Positions 41,290 through 50,080 of a DNA stretch of 64,000 bases are shown here, one piece after another. Positions within the stretch are counted from its first letter, which is position 1. Each line of letters opens with the position of its first letter. The translations under genes and the position numbers were made by a program. The stretch spans positions 62,001 to 126,000 of the forward strand of contig NZ_LN651335.1 of assembly GCF_000826145.2 (NCBI RefSeq), in the 5' to 3' direction. The notes under the pieces were generated by a model. It saw nothing but the letters and a program-made list of their open reading frames with translations. It did no database searches and had not been told where the DNA came from. The stretch is from Sporosarcina koreensis (GTDB lineage: Bacteria > Bacillota > Bacilli > Bacillales_A > Planococcaceae).

Positions 41290-41401
41290 GGATATGGATA
41301 AAATAAAACCAGCCTTCGTACAGTTTTGCCATGGGTTTTTAGGGAATCAAATGGTAGCGTAGGTACGCTGATTTTAAAAATTTACTACAGGGGTGATTTT
41401 T

Positions 41402-43150
41402 GTGCTTCATACGATTATCAAGAAGAACTCGTACCAAGACTCCATCAACCTGATGCTGCTCACGAACTCAGTGTCAACGATGGAAGGTCTCAACAAAGTG
41501 CAAATCATGATGGCGACACCGGCGAACAAGGATATCTTCAAAGATGCCGGTCTCCATACAGACGAACTCGAAGCGGCTGAATCGAACGACATGGCAATCG
41601 TCATGGATACAGAAGATGACAGCATGGTCGACAAAGTGCTCGAGAAAGTGGACCAGTACTTGAAAGACCAGTCCATCAGCAACAAGAAACAAGGATTTGA
41701 AACAGTCCGTACATGGGACAAAGCAGTCGACGCATTGCCGAATGCAAACGTTGCGATGATCTCCGTGCCCGGCCAATATGCAGCAGACGAAGCGGACAAG
41801 GCATTGGACCGCGGTCTTCACGTGTTCATGTTCAGTGATAACGTATCTGTCGAAGACGAACTGCGCCTGAAGAAGAAAGCACACGAAAAAGGATTGCTCG
41901 TCATGGGGCCTGACTGCGGTACAGGCATTCTTGACGGTGTTCCGTTTGCATTCGCGAACGTTGTCAGCAAAGGGCGTATCGGTCTTGTCGGTGCATCCGG
42001 CACAGGGATCCAGGAAGTCTCCACAATCATCGACCGCCTCGGCGAAGGCGTCAGCCACGCAATCGGTACAGGCGGCCGTGACCTGAAGGATCCGATCGGT
42101 GCAATCACGATGATGGATGGAATCCGTGCGCTTGAAAACCACAGCCAGACAGAAATCATCACAATCATCTCGAAGCCGCCTGCAGAGCACGTGCGCAACG
42201 AAGTCATGGAACTTCTGCAGAGCCTTTCGAAGCCTGTTGTCGCTGTCTTCCTCGGTGAAAAGCCGGAAGAGTATGTCGGCAATGTCTACCAGGCGTACAC
42301 ACTTGCTGAAACAGCGCACATCGCTGTCGACCTTGCACGCGGCAACGACGTGAAGCCGGACTATAACTCAGGCGACTTCACTGTGGAGAACAAAAACCTG
42401 AAAGAAGGCCAGAAAACACTGAAAGGCCTCTATTCAGGCGGTACGCTCGCATCCGAAGCAGCTGTCCTCATCTCGGATGCACTCGGACTCGGCACGCACA
42501 TCAAGAACGAAGAAGGCTATGTGCTGAAGCATGAAGGCCACGAAATCGTCGACCTTGGAGACGATAAGTATACACAAGGAAAGCCGCACCCGATGATCGA
42601 TCCGGAAACACGTTCGAAATTCATCGAAGAAGCCGGCGCTGACAAATCGACAGCAGTCATCCTGCTCGACTTCGTCCTTGGGTACGGATCTCACGACGAT
42701 ATGGCAAGCGCATTGCTTCCTTCCATTAAAAAGGCAGTGTCTTCCGCTAAAGAAGACGGCCGCACACTTCACGTCGTTGCAACTGTCTGCGGTACGAAGA
42801 ACGATCCGCAAAGCTATGACGGTCACGTGAAAGAATTGAGAGAAGCGGGTGTCATCGTCAAGGAAACGAACAACGAAGCAGTCCGCACGGCTCTTAACAT
42901 TGTCGGCCTGAGCGTGGAAGACAATGAGAAGAAACATGTCGAAGGCGGAAAGTCGGACAAGAAGTTCGATCTGTCCGTATCCGAAGAGCTGACAAACCTC
43001 GTAACAGAGCGTCCGCGTGTCATCAACGTCGGTCTGAAAGGCTTCACAGAAGCGCTGGAAGACACAGGCACACAGTTCGTCCAGTATGACTGGCGTCCGG
43101 TTGCCGGCGGCAATGCGCGCATGGCGAAGATCCTTAGCTTGCTTAAATAA
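41402..43150 (+). CDS. fdrA: FdrA/AllF, subunit of oxamate (oxalurate) carbamoyltransferase
   Basis: A 582-residue protein that matches E. coli FdrA along its whole length. Landmarks are the N-terminal MLHTIIKKNSYQDS, MMATPANKDI, FSDNVSVEDE, KGLLVMGPDCGTGI (about residues 160-173), the succinyl-CoA-synthetase-like loop GASGTGIQEV, GLGGRDL-type GTGGRDLKDP, GGTLASEAA and the final QYDWRPVAGGN. In E. coli, fdrA, ylbE and ylbF (allFGH) were shown to encode the transcarbamylase converting oxalurate and phosphate to oxamate and carbamoyl phosphate. The GTG at 41402 follows AGGGGTG. Arginine codons are almost only CGT/CGC, unlike neighbours, suggesting strong expression. Confidence 0.94.
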   Translation: MLHTIIKKNSYQDSINLMLLTNSVSTMEGLNKVQIMMATPANKDIFKDAGLHTDELEAAESNDMAIVMDTEDDSMVDKVLEKVDQYLKDQSISNKKQGFETVRTWDKAVDALPNANVAMISVPGQYAADEADKALDRGLHVFMFSDNVSVEDELRLKKKAHEKGLLVMGPDCGTGILDGVPFAFANVVSKGRIGLVGASGTGIQEVSTIIDRLGEGVSHAIGTGGRDLKDPIGAITMMDGIRALENHSQTEIITIISKPPAEHVRNEVMELLQSLSKPVVAVFLGEKPEEYVGNVYQAYTLAETAHIAVDLARGNDVKPDYNSGDFTVENKNLKEGQKTLKGLYSGGTLASEAAVLISDALGLGTHIKNEEGYVLKHEGHEIVDLGDDKYTQGKPHPMIDPETRSKFIEEAGADKSTAVILLDFVLGYGSHDDMASALLPSIKKAVSSAKEDGRTLHVVATVCGTKNDPQSYDGHVKELREAGVIVKETNNEAVRTALNIVGLSVEDNEKKHVEGGKSDKKFDLSVSEELTNLVTERPRVINVGLKGFTEALEDTGTQFVQYDWRPVAGGNARMAKILSLLK

Positions 43151-43170
43151 TTTCAGCGTGGTGAATTTGT

Positions 43171-43200
43171 GAGGTCCTGATCCGGTTCGGACTGGACCTC
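43171..43200 (+). other. Intercistronic hairpin between fdrA and ylbE
   Basis: GAGGTCC (43171-43177) pairs with GGACCTC (43194-43200), with an inner TCCG/CGGA stem. No T run follows, so it is more likely a processing or stability hairpin than a terminator. It lies in the only sizeable gap (101 bases) of the operon. Confidence 0.5.
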
Positions 43201-43251
43201 TTCCATGCAGGCGGCAGCGTCTGTAAATACGATGAATGAGGTGGAACGGTT

Positions 43252-44514
43252 ATGAATTATAAGTCAATGGATGAAGCGAACAAAGCAGTTATTGACAAGA
43301 TCACAGGATCAGCACCTTTCCTGGTGGACGTAGTTCCAGCAAAAGAGAAGATCAAAGAACTGAATGACGGAAAAGTCCTTTTGCATGCAGGCCCGCCGAT
43401 CAAGTGGGACGATATGACAGGTCCGATGCAGGGATCATGTATCGGTGCATCCATCTATGAAGGATGGGCTTCTTCAGAGGAGGAAGCGGAAAAGCAGCTG
43501 GCTGCAGGTGAAGTGAAATTCATCCCTTGCCATCATGTGAATGCAGTCGGACCGATGGGTGGCATCACGTCTGCGAACATGCCGGTATTTGTCGTCGAGA
43601 ACCGTACAGACGGCAACGAAGCGTACTGCATCATGAACGAAGGAATCGGGAAAGTGCTCCGTTTCGGCGCAAACTCGAAAGAAGTTATCGACCGCCTGAA
43701 GTGGATGCAGGACATCCTCGGTCCTACCATTGCAAAAGCGCTGAAACTGACGGAAGACGGATTAAACCTCAACGTCATCATTGCGAAGGCGATTACAATG
43801 GGCGATGAGTTCCACCAGCGTAACATTGCAGCGTCCCTCATCTTCCTGAAAGAGATCAGCCCGTACATCGTACAGCTCGATATGGATGAGAAAGACCGCA
43901 AAGACGTCATCCAGTTCCTCGCGGATACAGACCAGTTCTTCCTGAACATCGCGATGGCGACAGGAAAAGCGGTCATGGATGCTGCCCGTCAGATCCAGGA
44001 TGGTACAGTTGTCACTGCAATGTGCCGGAACGGTAAAGACTTCGGTATCCGGATCAGCGGAATGGGTGACGAATGGTTCACAGCACCTGTCAACACGCCG
44101 CAAGGTTTGTTCTTCACAGGCTTCTCACAGGAAGATGCGAATCCGGATATCGGTGACAGTGCCATCACGGAAACATTCGGTGTCGGCGGTATGGCTATGA
44201 TCGCAGCACCAGGTGTTACTCGTTTCGTCGGTGCAGGCGGATTTGACGATGCGCTTGCAACAAGCAACGAAATGACAGAAATCTGTATTTCCCAAAACAG
44301 TAACTTCACAATCCCAACGTGGGACTTCCAGGGTGCATGCCTCGGAATTGACGCTCGTAAAGTCGTTGAAACCGGCATCGAGCCGATCATCAACACAGGG
44401 ATTGCAAACAAAAAAGCAGGAATGGGACAAGTCGGCGCAGGTACAGTGCGTGCACCGAAAGAATGCTTCGAAAAAGCATTGGAAGCCTACGCAGTCAAAC
44501 TCGGCTTGATCTGA
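43252..44514 (+). CDS. ylbE: YlbE/AllG (DUF1116), subunit of oxamate carbamoyltransferase
   Basis: A 420-residue DUF1116 protein. Typical blocks are LLHAGPPIKWDDMTGPMQGS (about residues 42-61), GPMGGITSANMPVFVVEN, EFHQRNIAASLIF, and DFGIRISGMGDEWFTAPVNT. With FdrA and YlbF it forms the enzyme that splits oxalurate into oxamate and carbamoyl phosphate; the exact catalytic share of this subunit is not known to me. The ATG follows GAGGTGG. Its stop overlaps the next start codon by one base. Codon use is biased like that of fdrA. Confidence 0.93.
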   Translation: MNYKSMDEANKAVIDKITGSAPFLVDVVPAKEKIKELNDGKVLLHAGPPIKWDDMTGPMQGSCIGASIYEGWASSEEEAEKQLAAGEVKFIPCHHVNAVGPMGGITSANMPVFVVENRTDGNEAYCIMNEGIGKVLRFGANSKEVIDRLKWMQDILGPTIAKALKLTEDGLNLNVIIAKAITMGDEFHQRNIAASLIFLKEISPYIVQLDMDEKDRKDVIQFLADTDQFFLNIAMATGKAVMDAARQIQDGTVVTAMCRNGKDFGIRISGMGDEWFTAPVNTPQGLFFTGFSQEDANPDIGDSAITETFGVGGMAMIAAPGVTRFVGAGGFDDALATSNEMTEICISQNSNFTIPTWDFQGACLGIDARKVVETGIEPIINTGIANKKAGMGQVGAGTVRAPKECFEKALEAYAVKLGLI

Positions 44515-45446
44515 TGGACAGACCATCCGGAATAGGACCAGTCATGAGGGCAGAGGGATACGAGCAGCACATCCCTCTGCTGCTTTCTGAACAGCCTGAA
44601 GGGTGTGTCCACAGCGTCTTTCAGAACGGGGCTAATATCCGGATGGGGGAACGGCTGTTTTTCATCGGTACGGTGAAAAACGGCCAGCTTCCATTTGGTA
44701 TCCATCTGCCGCAAGGTGAATTGCAGCAGCTCTTGGAAGGAATCGAACAGGGGGACCTGGCTGTCTGGGACCAGAGAGAACAGGCAGTCCTTATCGGCAG
44801 ACCTGAAAATGCCGTGTCCCTCGGGGAAGCGATACCTTACCATTGGACGCTGCCCCGTCGGGAAGTATCGGTATCCGATCTGACAGACAACTTGGCACTG
44901 CTTGCGGCTGTTCTGCTGGAGACCCCGGTGAAAACAGGATTGGACGTCGAAATCGATGAATTTCTGGCGGCCTATCTGGAAGATCGGGCACCTTCAAGCT
45001 GGACAGAAACGCAAATACGGCATCTGATAGCTGCAGTCAATTCAGCAGACGAAACAGAAGTCGAAGAATTGCTTCGGTTTTTCCTGGGACGCGGACAGGG
45101 GCTGACGCCATCCGGCGATGATCACCTCGTCGGCCTGCTCGCAATCGATACGGCAGCCGGTCTGCTGTCGGATGAATTCAGGAGCGTGCTCCGCCGCCTG
45201 GTGACCCACGGAAAGCTGACGACCGATATCGGACGGGAGTATCTGCTCTATGCGCTGGATGGTCAGTTCAGTTCGACGGTTGTCCGGCCAGTTTCGGAAT
45301 TGACAAGGAAGACAGAAATTTATAAGCTGAAACCGCTGCTCACTGAATTGCTCGAGATGGGGCACAGTTCAGGGGCGGATACGGTGTTCGGCATGTTACT
45401 CGGCTTATTAGCCTTAAGGAGGAGACAGGAATGGCAGAAAAAGTAG
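44514..45446 (+). CDS. ylbF: YlbF/AllH (DUF2877), subunit of oxamate carbamoyltransferase
   Basis: A 310-residue DUF2877 protein with the characteristic GRGQGLTPSGDDHLVGLL (about residues 178-195) and GHSSGADTVFGMLLG near the C terminus. It is the third subunit of the allFGH enzyme. I start at the ATG that overlaps the stop of ylbE (TGATG), which implies translational coupling; an ATG at 44544 is a possible alternative. It overlaps the carbamate kinase gene by 16 bases. Codon choice (frequent CGG) is less biased than in fdrA or ylbE, so it may be made at a lower level. Confidence 0.9.
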   Translation: MDRPSGIGPVMRAEGYEQHIPLLLSEQPEGCVHSVFQNGANIRMGERLFFIGTVKNGQLPFGIHLPQGELQQLLEGIEQGDLAVWDQREQAVLIGRPENAVSLGEAIPYHWTLPRREVSVSDLTDNLALLAAVLLETPVKTGLDVEIDEFLAAYLEDRAPSSWTETQIRHLIAAVNSADETEVEELLRFFLGRGQGLTPSGDDHLVGLLAIDTAAGLLSDEFRSVLRRLVTHGKLTTDIGREYLLYALDGQFSSTVVRPVSELTRKTEIYKLKPLLTELLEMGHSSGADTVFGMLLGLLALRRRQEWQKK

Positions 45447-46369
45447 TGATCGCACTCGGAGGGAACGCTATCCTTCAGCCTAAACAGGAAGCGACATATG
45501 AAAACCAGCGTGAGAACGTCCGCATCAGTACGGAAATCATTTCAAAGATTGTCAAGAACGGTCACACAGTCATCGTGACACACGGAAATGGACCGCAAGT
45601 CGGTAATATCCTCCGTCAGAACGAAGAGGCGAAAGACGTCGTTCCTGCATTGCCGCTGGATGTATGCAGTGCTGAATCCCAAGGGTTCATCGGCTACATG
45701 ATGGAACAGACACTCAAGAACGAATTGACGAAACTCGGTGAGAACCGCCAAGTCGTCAGCATGCTGACACAGACGGAAGTCGACCGCAACGACGAAGCAT
45801 TCAAGGACCCTTCGAAACCGATCGGTGTCTTCTATTCAGAAGAAGAAGCGAAACAGCTGGCGAAAGAAAAAGGCTGGGTCGTAAAAGAAGACGCAGGGCG
45901 CGGCTGGAGACGTGTGGTCGCATCACCGAATCCGAAATCCATCCTCAGCTCGGACACGATCAAGATGCTGACGGACAACGAAGTGATCGTCATCGCTTCC
46001 GGCGGCGGCGGAATTCCGGTCGTCCGTGAAGAAGACGGCAGCCTGACAGGAATCGAAGCGGTCATCGACAAAGACCGCAGTGCATTCCGTCTTGCGGAAG
46101 AAGCAAAAGCGGATGTCCTGATGATCTTGACGGACGTGGACAACGTATACGTCAATTATGGAAAACCGGACCAGAAAGCTTTGGGCTCCATCAAGCTGGA
46201 TGAAGCGAAAAAGTATGCAGACGAAGGTCAATTCTCTGCAGGCAGCATGGGTCCTAAAATGGAAGCAGCTATGAAATTCGCTGAAATGGGCGGACGCGCG
46301 ATCATCTGTTCACTCGGTCAAGCCGACTTGGCTGTCGAAGGAAAAGCAGGTACGCAAATCACGAAATAA
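45431..46369 (+). CDS. Carbamate kinase
   Basis: A 312-residue amino-acid-kinase-family enzyme. It has IALGGNAI at the N terminus, HGNGPQVGN (about residues 52-60), the PNPKSI loop equivalent to the PxPxxI motif, and ASGGGGIPVV. It turns carbamoyl phosphate from oxalurate cleavage into ATP, ammonia and carbon dioxide, which is the energy-yielding end of anaerobic or nitrogen-limited purine use. It corresponds to E. coli YbcF (AllK) by context. It overlaps ylbF and ends at a terminator, closing the fdrA-ylbE-ylbF-kinase operon. Confidence 0.94.
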   Translation: MAEKVVIALGGNAILQPKQEATYENQRENVRISTEIISKIVKNGHTVIVTHGNGPQVGNILRQNEEAKDVVPALPLDVCSAESQGFIGYMMEQTLKNELTKLGENRQVVSMLTQTEVDRNDEAFKDPSKPIGVFYSEEEAKQLAKEKGWVVKEDAGRGWRRVVASPNPKSILSSDTIKMLTDNEVIVIASGGGGIPVVREEDGSLTGIEAVIDKDRSAFRLAEEAKADVLMILTDVDNVYVNYGKPDQKALGSIKLDEAKKYADEGQFSAGSMGPKMEAAMKFAEMGGRAIICSLGQADLAVEGKAGTQITK

Positions 46370-46379
46370 GAGATTGAAA

Positions 46380-46420
46380 GGTATTGGCTGCCGTCACCGT
46401 ACGGCGCCAATACCCTTTTG
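46380..46420 (+). terminator. Intrinsic terminator of the fdrA operon
   Basis: GGTATTGGC (46380-46388) pairs with GCCAATACC (46406-46414), with an inner GCCGT/ACGGC stem, followed by CTTTT. Confidence 0.88.
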
Positions 46421-46488
46421 CTATTTTGCCAGGGTAATTGCGTGTTTACATAAGCGGCGGGACGTGAAGAGGAGAGGGGGGAGACCGG

Positions 46489-49110
46489 ATGAAGAAGAGG
46501 CAGTCGCGTTCATTCAGAAAAGAACTTATTTATTCGTTTCTCACGATCGGGCTGGCATCCATCATATCGCTCGGTGTCTTCCAATATTTCCAGCTCTCTT
46601 CATTGATCCGCGACAACCAGGACAGCCAGATCAAAGTGACTGAGTTCCTGGAGGATAATATTGAAAGTTACATGGAGCAGCACGGCCGGGTCATCCAGAC
46701 GATGTCCAGCGCTATCGCACCTGCCCTGGAAGAAGGGAATACGGGCAAGATTGAAGAGAATCTGAGGGATATCAAAGTGAACTATCCGGGGTTCGTCAAT
46801 CTGTACGTAGGGGACAAAAACGGAAAGTCACTCGTTTTCTACCCTTCGGTCTATACGGACGGAGCGAAACGGGAGCATTTGGATTTCAGCGACAGGTCCT
46901 ATTATAAGGAGCTGCTGGAAACCAATGAACAGGTCGTCTCCCACGTGTTTCACGGTCGTGGCGGAACGGACACACTGCTCGTCGCCATCGTGTCTCCGAT
47001 ATTCAACTCTGCAGGCAAGATGCAGGGGTATATATTGGGCGCGATCGATCTGAACGCACTGGAGAAGTATGTCTCCAACCGGATTTCCGGGGAAGCGAGC
47101 TATGCGGTGCTGCTGGATCAGGCCAACAATGTCATTGTCCATCCAGACGTTGACACCAAAACGGAAATGGTCAATTTGACGAACTCGGAAATTATCAAGA
47201 GCATCAACCGGAATGCGGACAGCCCAGTTAAGAGTCTGACCATCAAAGAAGAAGGCCATGATAAGGAATTCATCACTTATGCGAAGACGCCCGAACTCGG
47301 ATGGACGGTCTGGATCGCCAATCCGTCGACCCACATTACCAAGCCGCTGCGGGAAGCGGCCGGTACGATTCTTTGGTTCATCCCACTGACGGCCCTGTTC
47401 GTCGTACTGGCGAGCCTGTTCCTGACAGCGCGGCTGGAGCGGACGATCCGCAACCTGCTGGATACGATCCGGCGTTATTCCGCAAGCTATAAGACGAACC
47501 AGCCTGTGCAGGTCGCCGAGCGGATTGAAGGACCCCAAGAGATGACCGACCTTCTGACTCATTTCAACGATATGCTGTTCGAAATCGAAGAGAACCGCGA
47601 AGAATTGATCACCCTGAACACCGAGCTGGAAGGACGCGTCCAGGAACGGACAGCCAAGCTCGAAAGCCGGAATGCGGAACTGCAGGCCGTCAGTCAGCTC
47701 ATCACACCAGTCTCTTCCAAGATGGACCTGCCCCATTTCATCCAATTGTGCCTGGAGAATATCGCACCGACCGTGCCGTTCTCCCTGCACATCTGGTTCC
47801 GTGAGCTGGCGGTCACCCGTGATGAGATTTACGAAGAGATCAGTCTTCAGCAATATTTGGAAGGTTATGTACAGGGGACAAACCACCACATGGAACCGAT
47901 CATCCTGGACGGCATGCCGAACGGGTACCTGATCATCGACCTGCAGGAAGGTCAGATGATCGGCCAGAAAGAGCAGTCGTTCCTGCAGACGTTTTCCCGA
48001 TCGCTTGCAATCATGCTGCAGAACAAATTACTGTTCGAGCGGTACCGCAACAAGCATGCGGAACTCGACGCCGTGCTCGAGAGCATGTCGGAAGGCATCA
48101 TGCTGCTGAACAATAACAGCCAAGTGGACTACGTGAACGAGTTCTTCCTGAATGTCATCGACGGGGAATGGGCAGCTGTCCCGCTGACCACTCTGGCCGA
48201 TGTCTTCCGGCGCATCAATGAACTGTTTGAAATCACTGCGGATGAACTGACCGCATTCTTCGACGACCAAAACAGTGAACTGAAACTCGAGTACAAGACA
48301 AAATCCGGCAATACCGATTTCTATATGCTCCATAAGTTCTCGGTCGTTTCGGATGATAAGAAGATCGGGGAAGGGCTCCTCATCCGGGACATTACGAAAG
48401 AAGAAGAGATCGATACGTTGAAGAACAATCTGATCTCCCTGACCTCCCACGAGTTCAAGACGCCGATCACCAATATCCGCGGAAGTGTGGAAACCCTTCT
48501 GCGTGAAGACGTCGAATGGGAGCCGGACTTCCAGTATGAACTTCTTGAAGGAGTGCATGAAGATATTGAACGTATCCAGCATCTTGTCGATGACTGGATG
48601 GATATTTCGAAAATAGAATCAGGCTCCATGTATATCGAACGGAATATGATCCGTGCCGACCATGTCATCGAGAAATCGATTGAGCTTGTGCCGATCGCCT
48701 TGAAGGAAGACGCCGTTCTGGAATTCCACAACAGGGCGGAGGATTATCTGTTCTTCTACGCGGACAAAACGCGTGTCCAGCAGGTGCTTGTCAATCTGTT
48801 CACGAACGCACTGCGGTATAATGACAGTGATCATAAACGCATCGATGTCACACTTGAGAAAAAAGGCGATTATCTGACGATCGCCGTTTCCGACAACGGG
48901 ATCGGCATTTCGGAAGAGCATCTTCAGAAGATCTTCAACCGCTTCTACCAGGTCGATGTCACAGCCACCCGCCGTTCTGGCGGTACAGGTCTCGGCCTGT
49001 CGATCTGTGAAGGGATCATGGAGGCGCATGAAGGGAAGATCGAAGTGGAGAGTACACCGGGCGAAGGCAGTACGTTTATGCTTTACTTTCCGTTAAGAGA
49101 GGGGGCGTAA
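46489..49110 (+). CDS. Membrane sensor histidine kinase with extracellular Cache-like domain
   Basis: An 873-residue kinase. It has a first membrane helix (about 15-38), an extracytoplasmic double-Cache-like sensor domain (about 40-290), a second helix (about 296-318), HAMP and coiled coil (to about 405), a GAF-like region (about 410-520), a PAS domain (about 525-640), the phosphoacceptor H654 in SLTSHEFKTPI, and an ATPase domain with NALRYND, SDNGIGIS and GGTGLGLS. It should sense a small external ligand. Position between the oxalurate operon and the MFS carrier suggests a purine-breakdown product. The response regulator starts 3 bases after its stop. Confidence 0.92.
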   Translation: MKKRQSRSFRKELIYSFLTIGLASIISLGVFQYFQLSSLIRDNQDSQIKVTEFLEDNIESYMEQHGRVIQTMSSAIAPALEEGNTGKIEENLRDIKVNYPGFVNLYVGDKNGKSLVFYPSVYTDGAKREHLDFSDRSYYKELLETNEQVVSHVFHGRGGTDTLLVAIVSPIFNSAGKMQGYILGAIDLNALEKYVSNRISGEASYAVLLDQANNVIVHPDVDTKTEMVNLTNSEIIKSINRNADSPVKSLTIKEEGHDKEFITYAKTPELGWTVWIANPSTHITKPLREAAGTILWFIPLTALFVVLASLFLTARLERTIRNLLDTIRRYSASYKTNQPVQVAERIEGPQEMTDLLTHFNDMLFEIEENREELITLNTELEGRVQERTAKLESRNAELQAVSQLITPVSSKMDLPHFIQLCLENIAPTVPFSLHIWFRELAVTRDEIYEEISLQQYLEGYVQGTNHHMEPIILDGMPNGYLIIDLQEGQMIGQKEQSFLQTFSRSLAIMLQNKLLFERYRNKHAELDAVLESMSEGIMLLNNNSQVDYVNEFFLNVIDGEWAAVPLTTLADVFRRINELFEITADELTAFFDDQNSELKLEYKTKSGNTDFYMLHKFSVVSDDKKIGEGLLIRDITKEEEIDTLKNNLISLTSHEFKTPITNIRGSVETLLREDVEWEPDFQYELLEGVHEDIERIQHLVDDWMDISKIESGSMYIERNMIRADHVIEKSIELVPIALKEDAVLEFHNRAEDYLFFYADKTRVQQVLVNLFTNALRYNDSDHKRIDVTLEKKGDYLTIAVSDNGIGISEEHLQKIFNRFYQVDVTATRRSGGTGLGLSICEGIMEAHEGKIEVESTPGEGSTFMLYFPLREGA

Positions 49111-49113
49111 GGG

Positions 49114-49830
49114 ATGAAACAGAAAATATGCGTAGTGGATGATGAGGCGAAGATCCTGCGGTTCATCTCTGCGAACTTGCGGTCGGTCGGCTATGACGTC
49201 GTCACCGCTGATTCAGGGGAGGAACTTCTGGAAAAGTACGATCTGATTTCGCCGGACCTGATTCTTTTGGATATCATGATGCCGGGGAAGGATGGCTTCT
49301 ACGTCCTCGAAGAGCTGCGCAAGTTTTCCCATACCCCGATCATCATGCTGACGGCGCGCAGCAATCCGAAAGATAAGGTGAACGGCCTGAATCTCGGGGC
49401 GGATGATTACCTGACGAAACCGTTCTCGCTGGATGAGCTGTTCGCCCGCGTGAATGCTGTCCTGCGAAGGAGCCAGCCGGCACTGTCAGACGGTTCAGCC
49501 GGTGCATCGTCCGTCATCGAAACAGGTTCACTCCAAGTGGATGTGGGAAGCAAGCGGATCTGGATCGACGAAGAAGAGCTGAAACTGACCCAGACAGAGT
49601 TCTCCCTGCTTGAGATCCTGGCATTGAATCTGGATAAGGTCGTCCAGCATGAGACGCTTCTGTCCGAAGTGTGGGGACCTCAGTACCGAGACGACGTAGA
49701 GTACCTTCGTGTCGGCATCGCACGGATCCGGCGGAAGATCAAAGAACGGCTCAAGCAGCCGGAGGAGTATATCATCACGTATCCCGGGCTCGGCTACATG
49801 CTGAAGAGTGTCTCGCCCTCCCAAAACTGA
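49114..49830 (+). CDS. OmpR/PhoB-family response regulator
   Basis: A 238-residue regulator with a receiver domain (D9, D10, phosphoacceptor D53 in LLDIMMPG, and K in DDYLTKPF) and a C-terminal winged helix (about 135-232). It is the partner of the adjacent kinase. The 21-bp promoter boxes of the fdrA operon and of the next MFS gene are its most likely targets, since both flank this gene pair and have poor -35 elements. That link is inferred and untested. Confidence 0.94.
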   Translation: MKQKICVVDDEAKILRFISANLRSVGYDVVTADSGEELLEKYDLISPDLILLDIMMPGKDGFYVLEELRKFSHTPIIMLTARSNPKDKVNGLNLGADDYLTKPFSLDELFARVNAVLRRSQPALSDGSAGASSVIETGSLQVDVGSKRIWIDEEELKLTQTEFSLLEILALNLDKVVQHETLLSEVWGPQYRDDVEYLRVGIARIRRKIKERLKQPEEYIITYPGLGYMLKSVSPSQN

Positions 49831-49863
49831 CAGCCGGACAATCCGCGGTATATAATTTGTCCG
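49827..49863 (+). promoter_or_regulatory. Promoter with dyad spanning the -10
   Basis: CTGACA (49827-49832), an 18-bp spacer and a perfect TATAAT (49851-49856). The inverted repeat CGGACAA (49835-49841) and TTGTCCG (49857-49863) brackets the -10, as expected of a repressor operator. It reads toward the MFS gene and lies 130 bases upstream of the activator-type box. The dyad has an AT-rich core and no T run, so it is not a terminator. Confidence 0.55.
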
Positions 49864-49978
49864 TACTATACATGAATGCTCAGTCAGCGGGAAGGATAAC
49901 AGCAGGTATCGGCACAGTCCTGGCAGATCAGACAAATTTGTTCACGAAATTTAATGTTTTGGCAAGGTTGCCTGAATC

Positions 49979-50014
49979 GATTTTATTCGTCTGCAATGCA
50001 AACTGCCGTATGAT
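49979..50014 (+). promoter_or_regulatory. Promoter of the MFS gene with the box shared with fdrA
   Basis: The 21-bp box at 49979-49999 is identical to 41254-41274, and TATGAT (50009-50014) lies at exactly the same distance from it as TACAAT does in the fdrA promoter. TTCGTC again occupies the -35 position. A GGCAA-GG-TTGCC dyad (49961-49972) lies just upstream in this copy only. Confidence 0.72.
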
Positions 50015-50080
50015 ACCAATGTAAGGTAAATGATCATTTTACTGAAGGTACACAATAGAAAAAAAGAGGAGGAACTCTCG

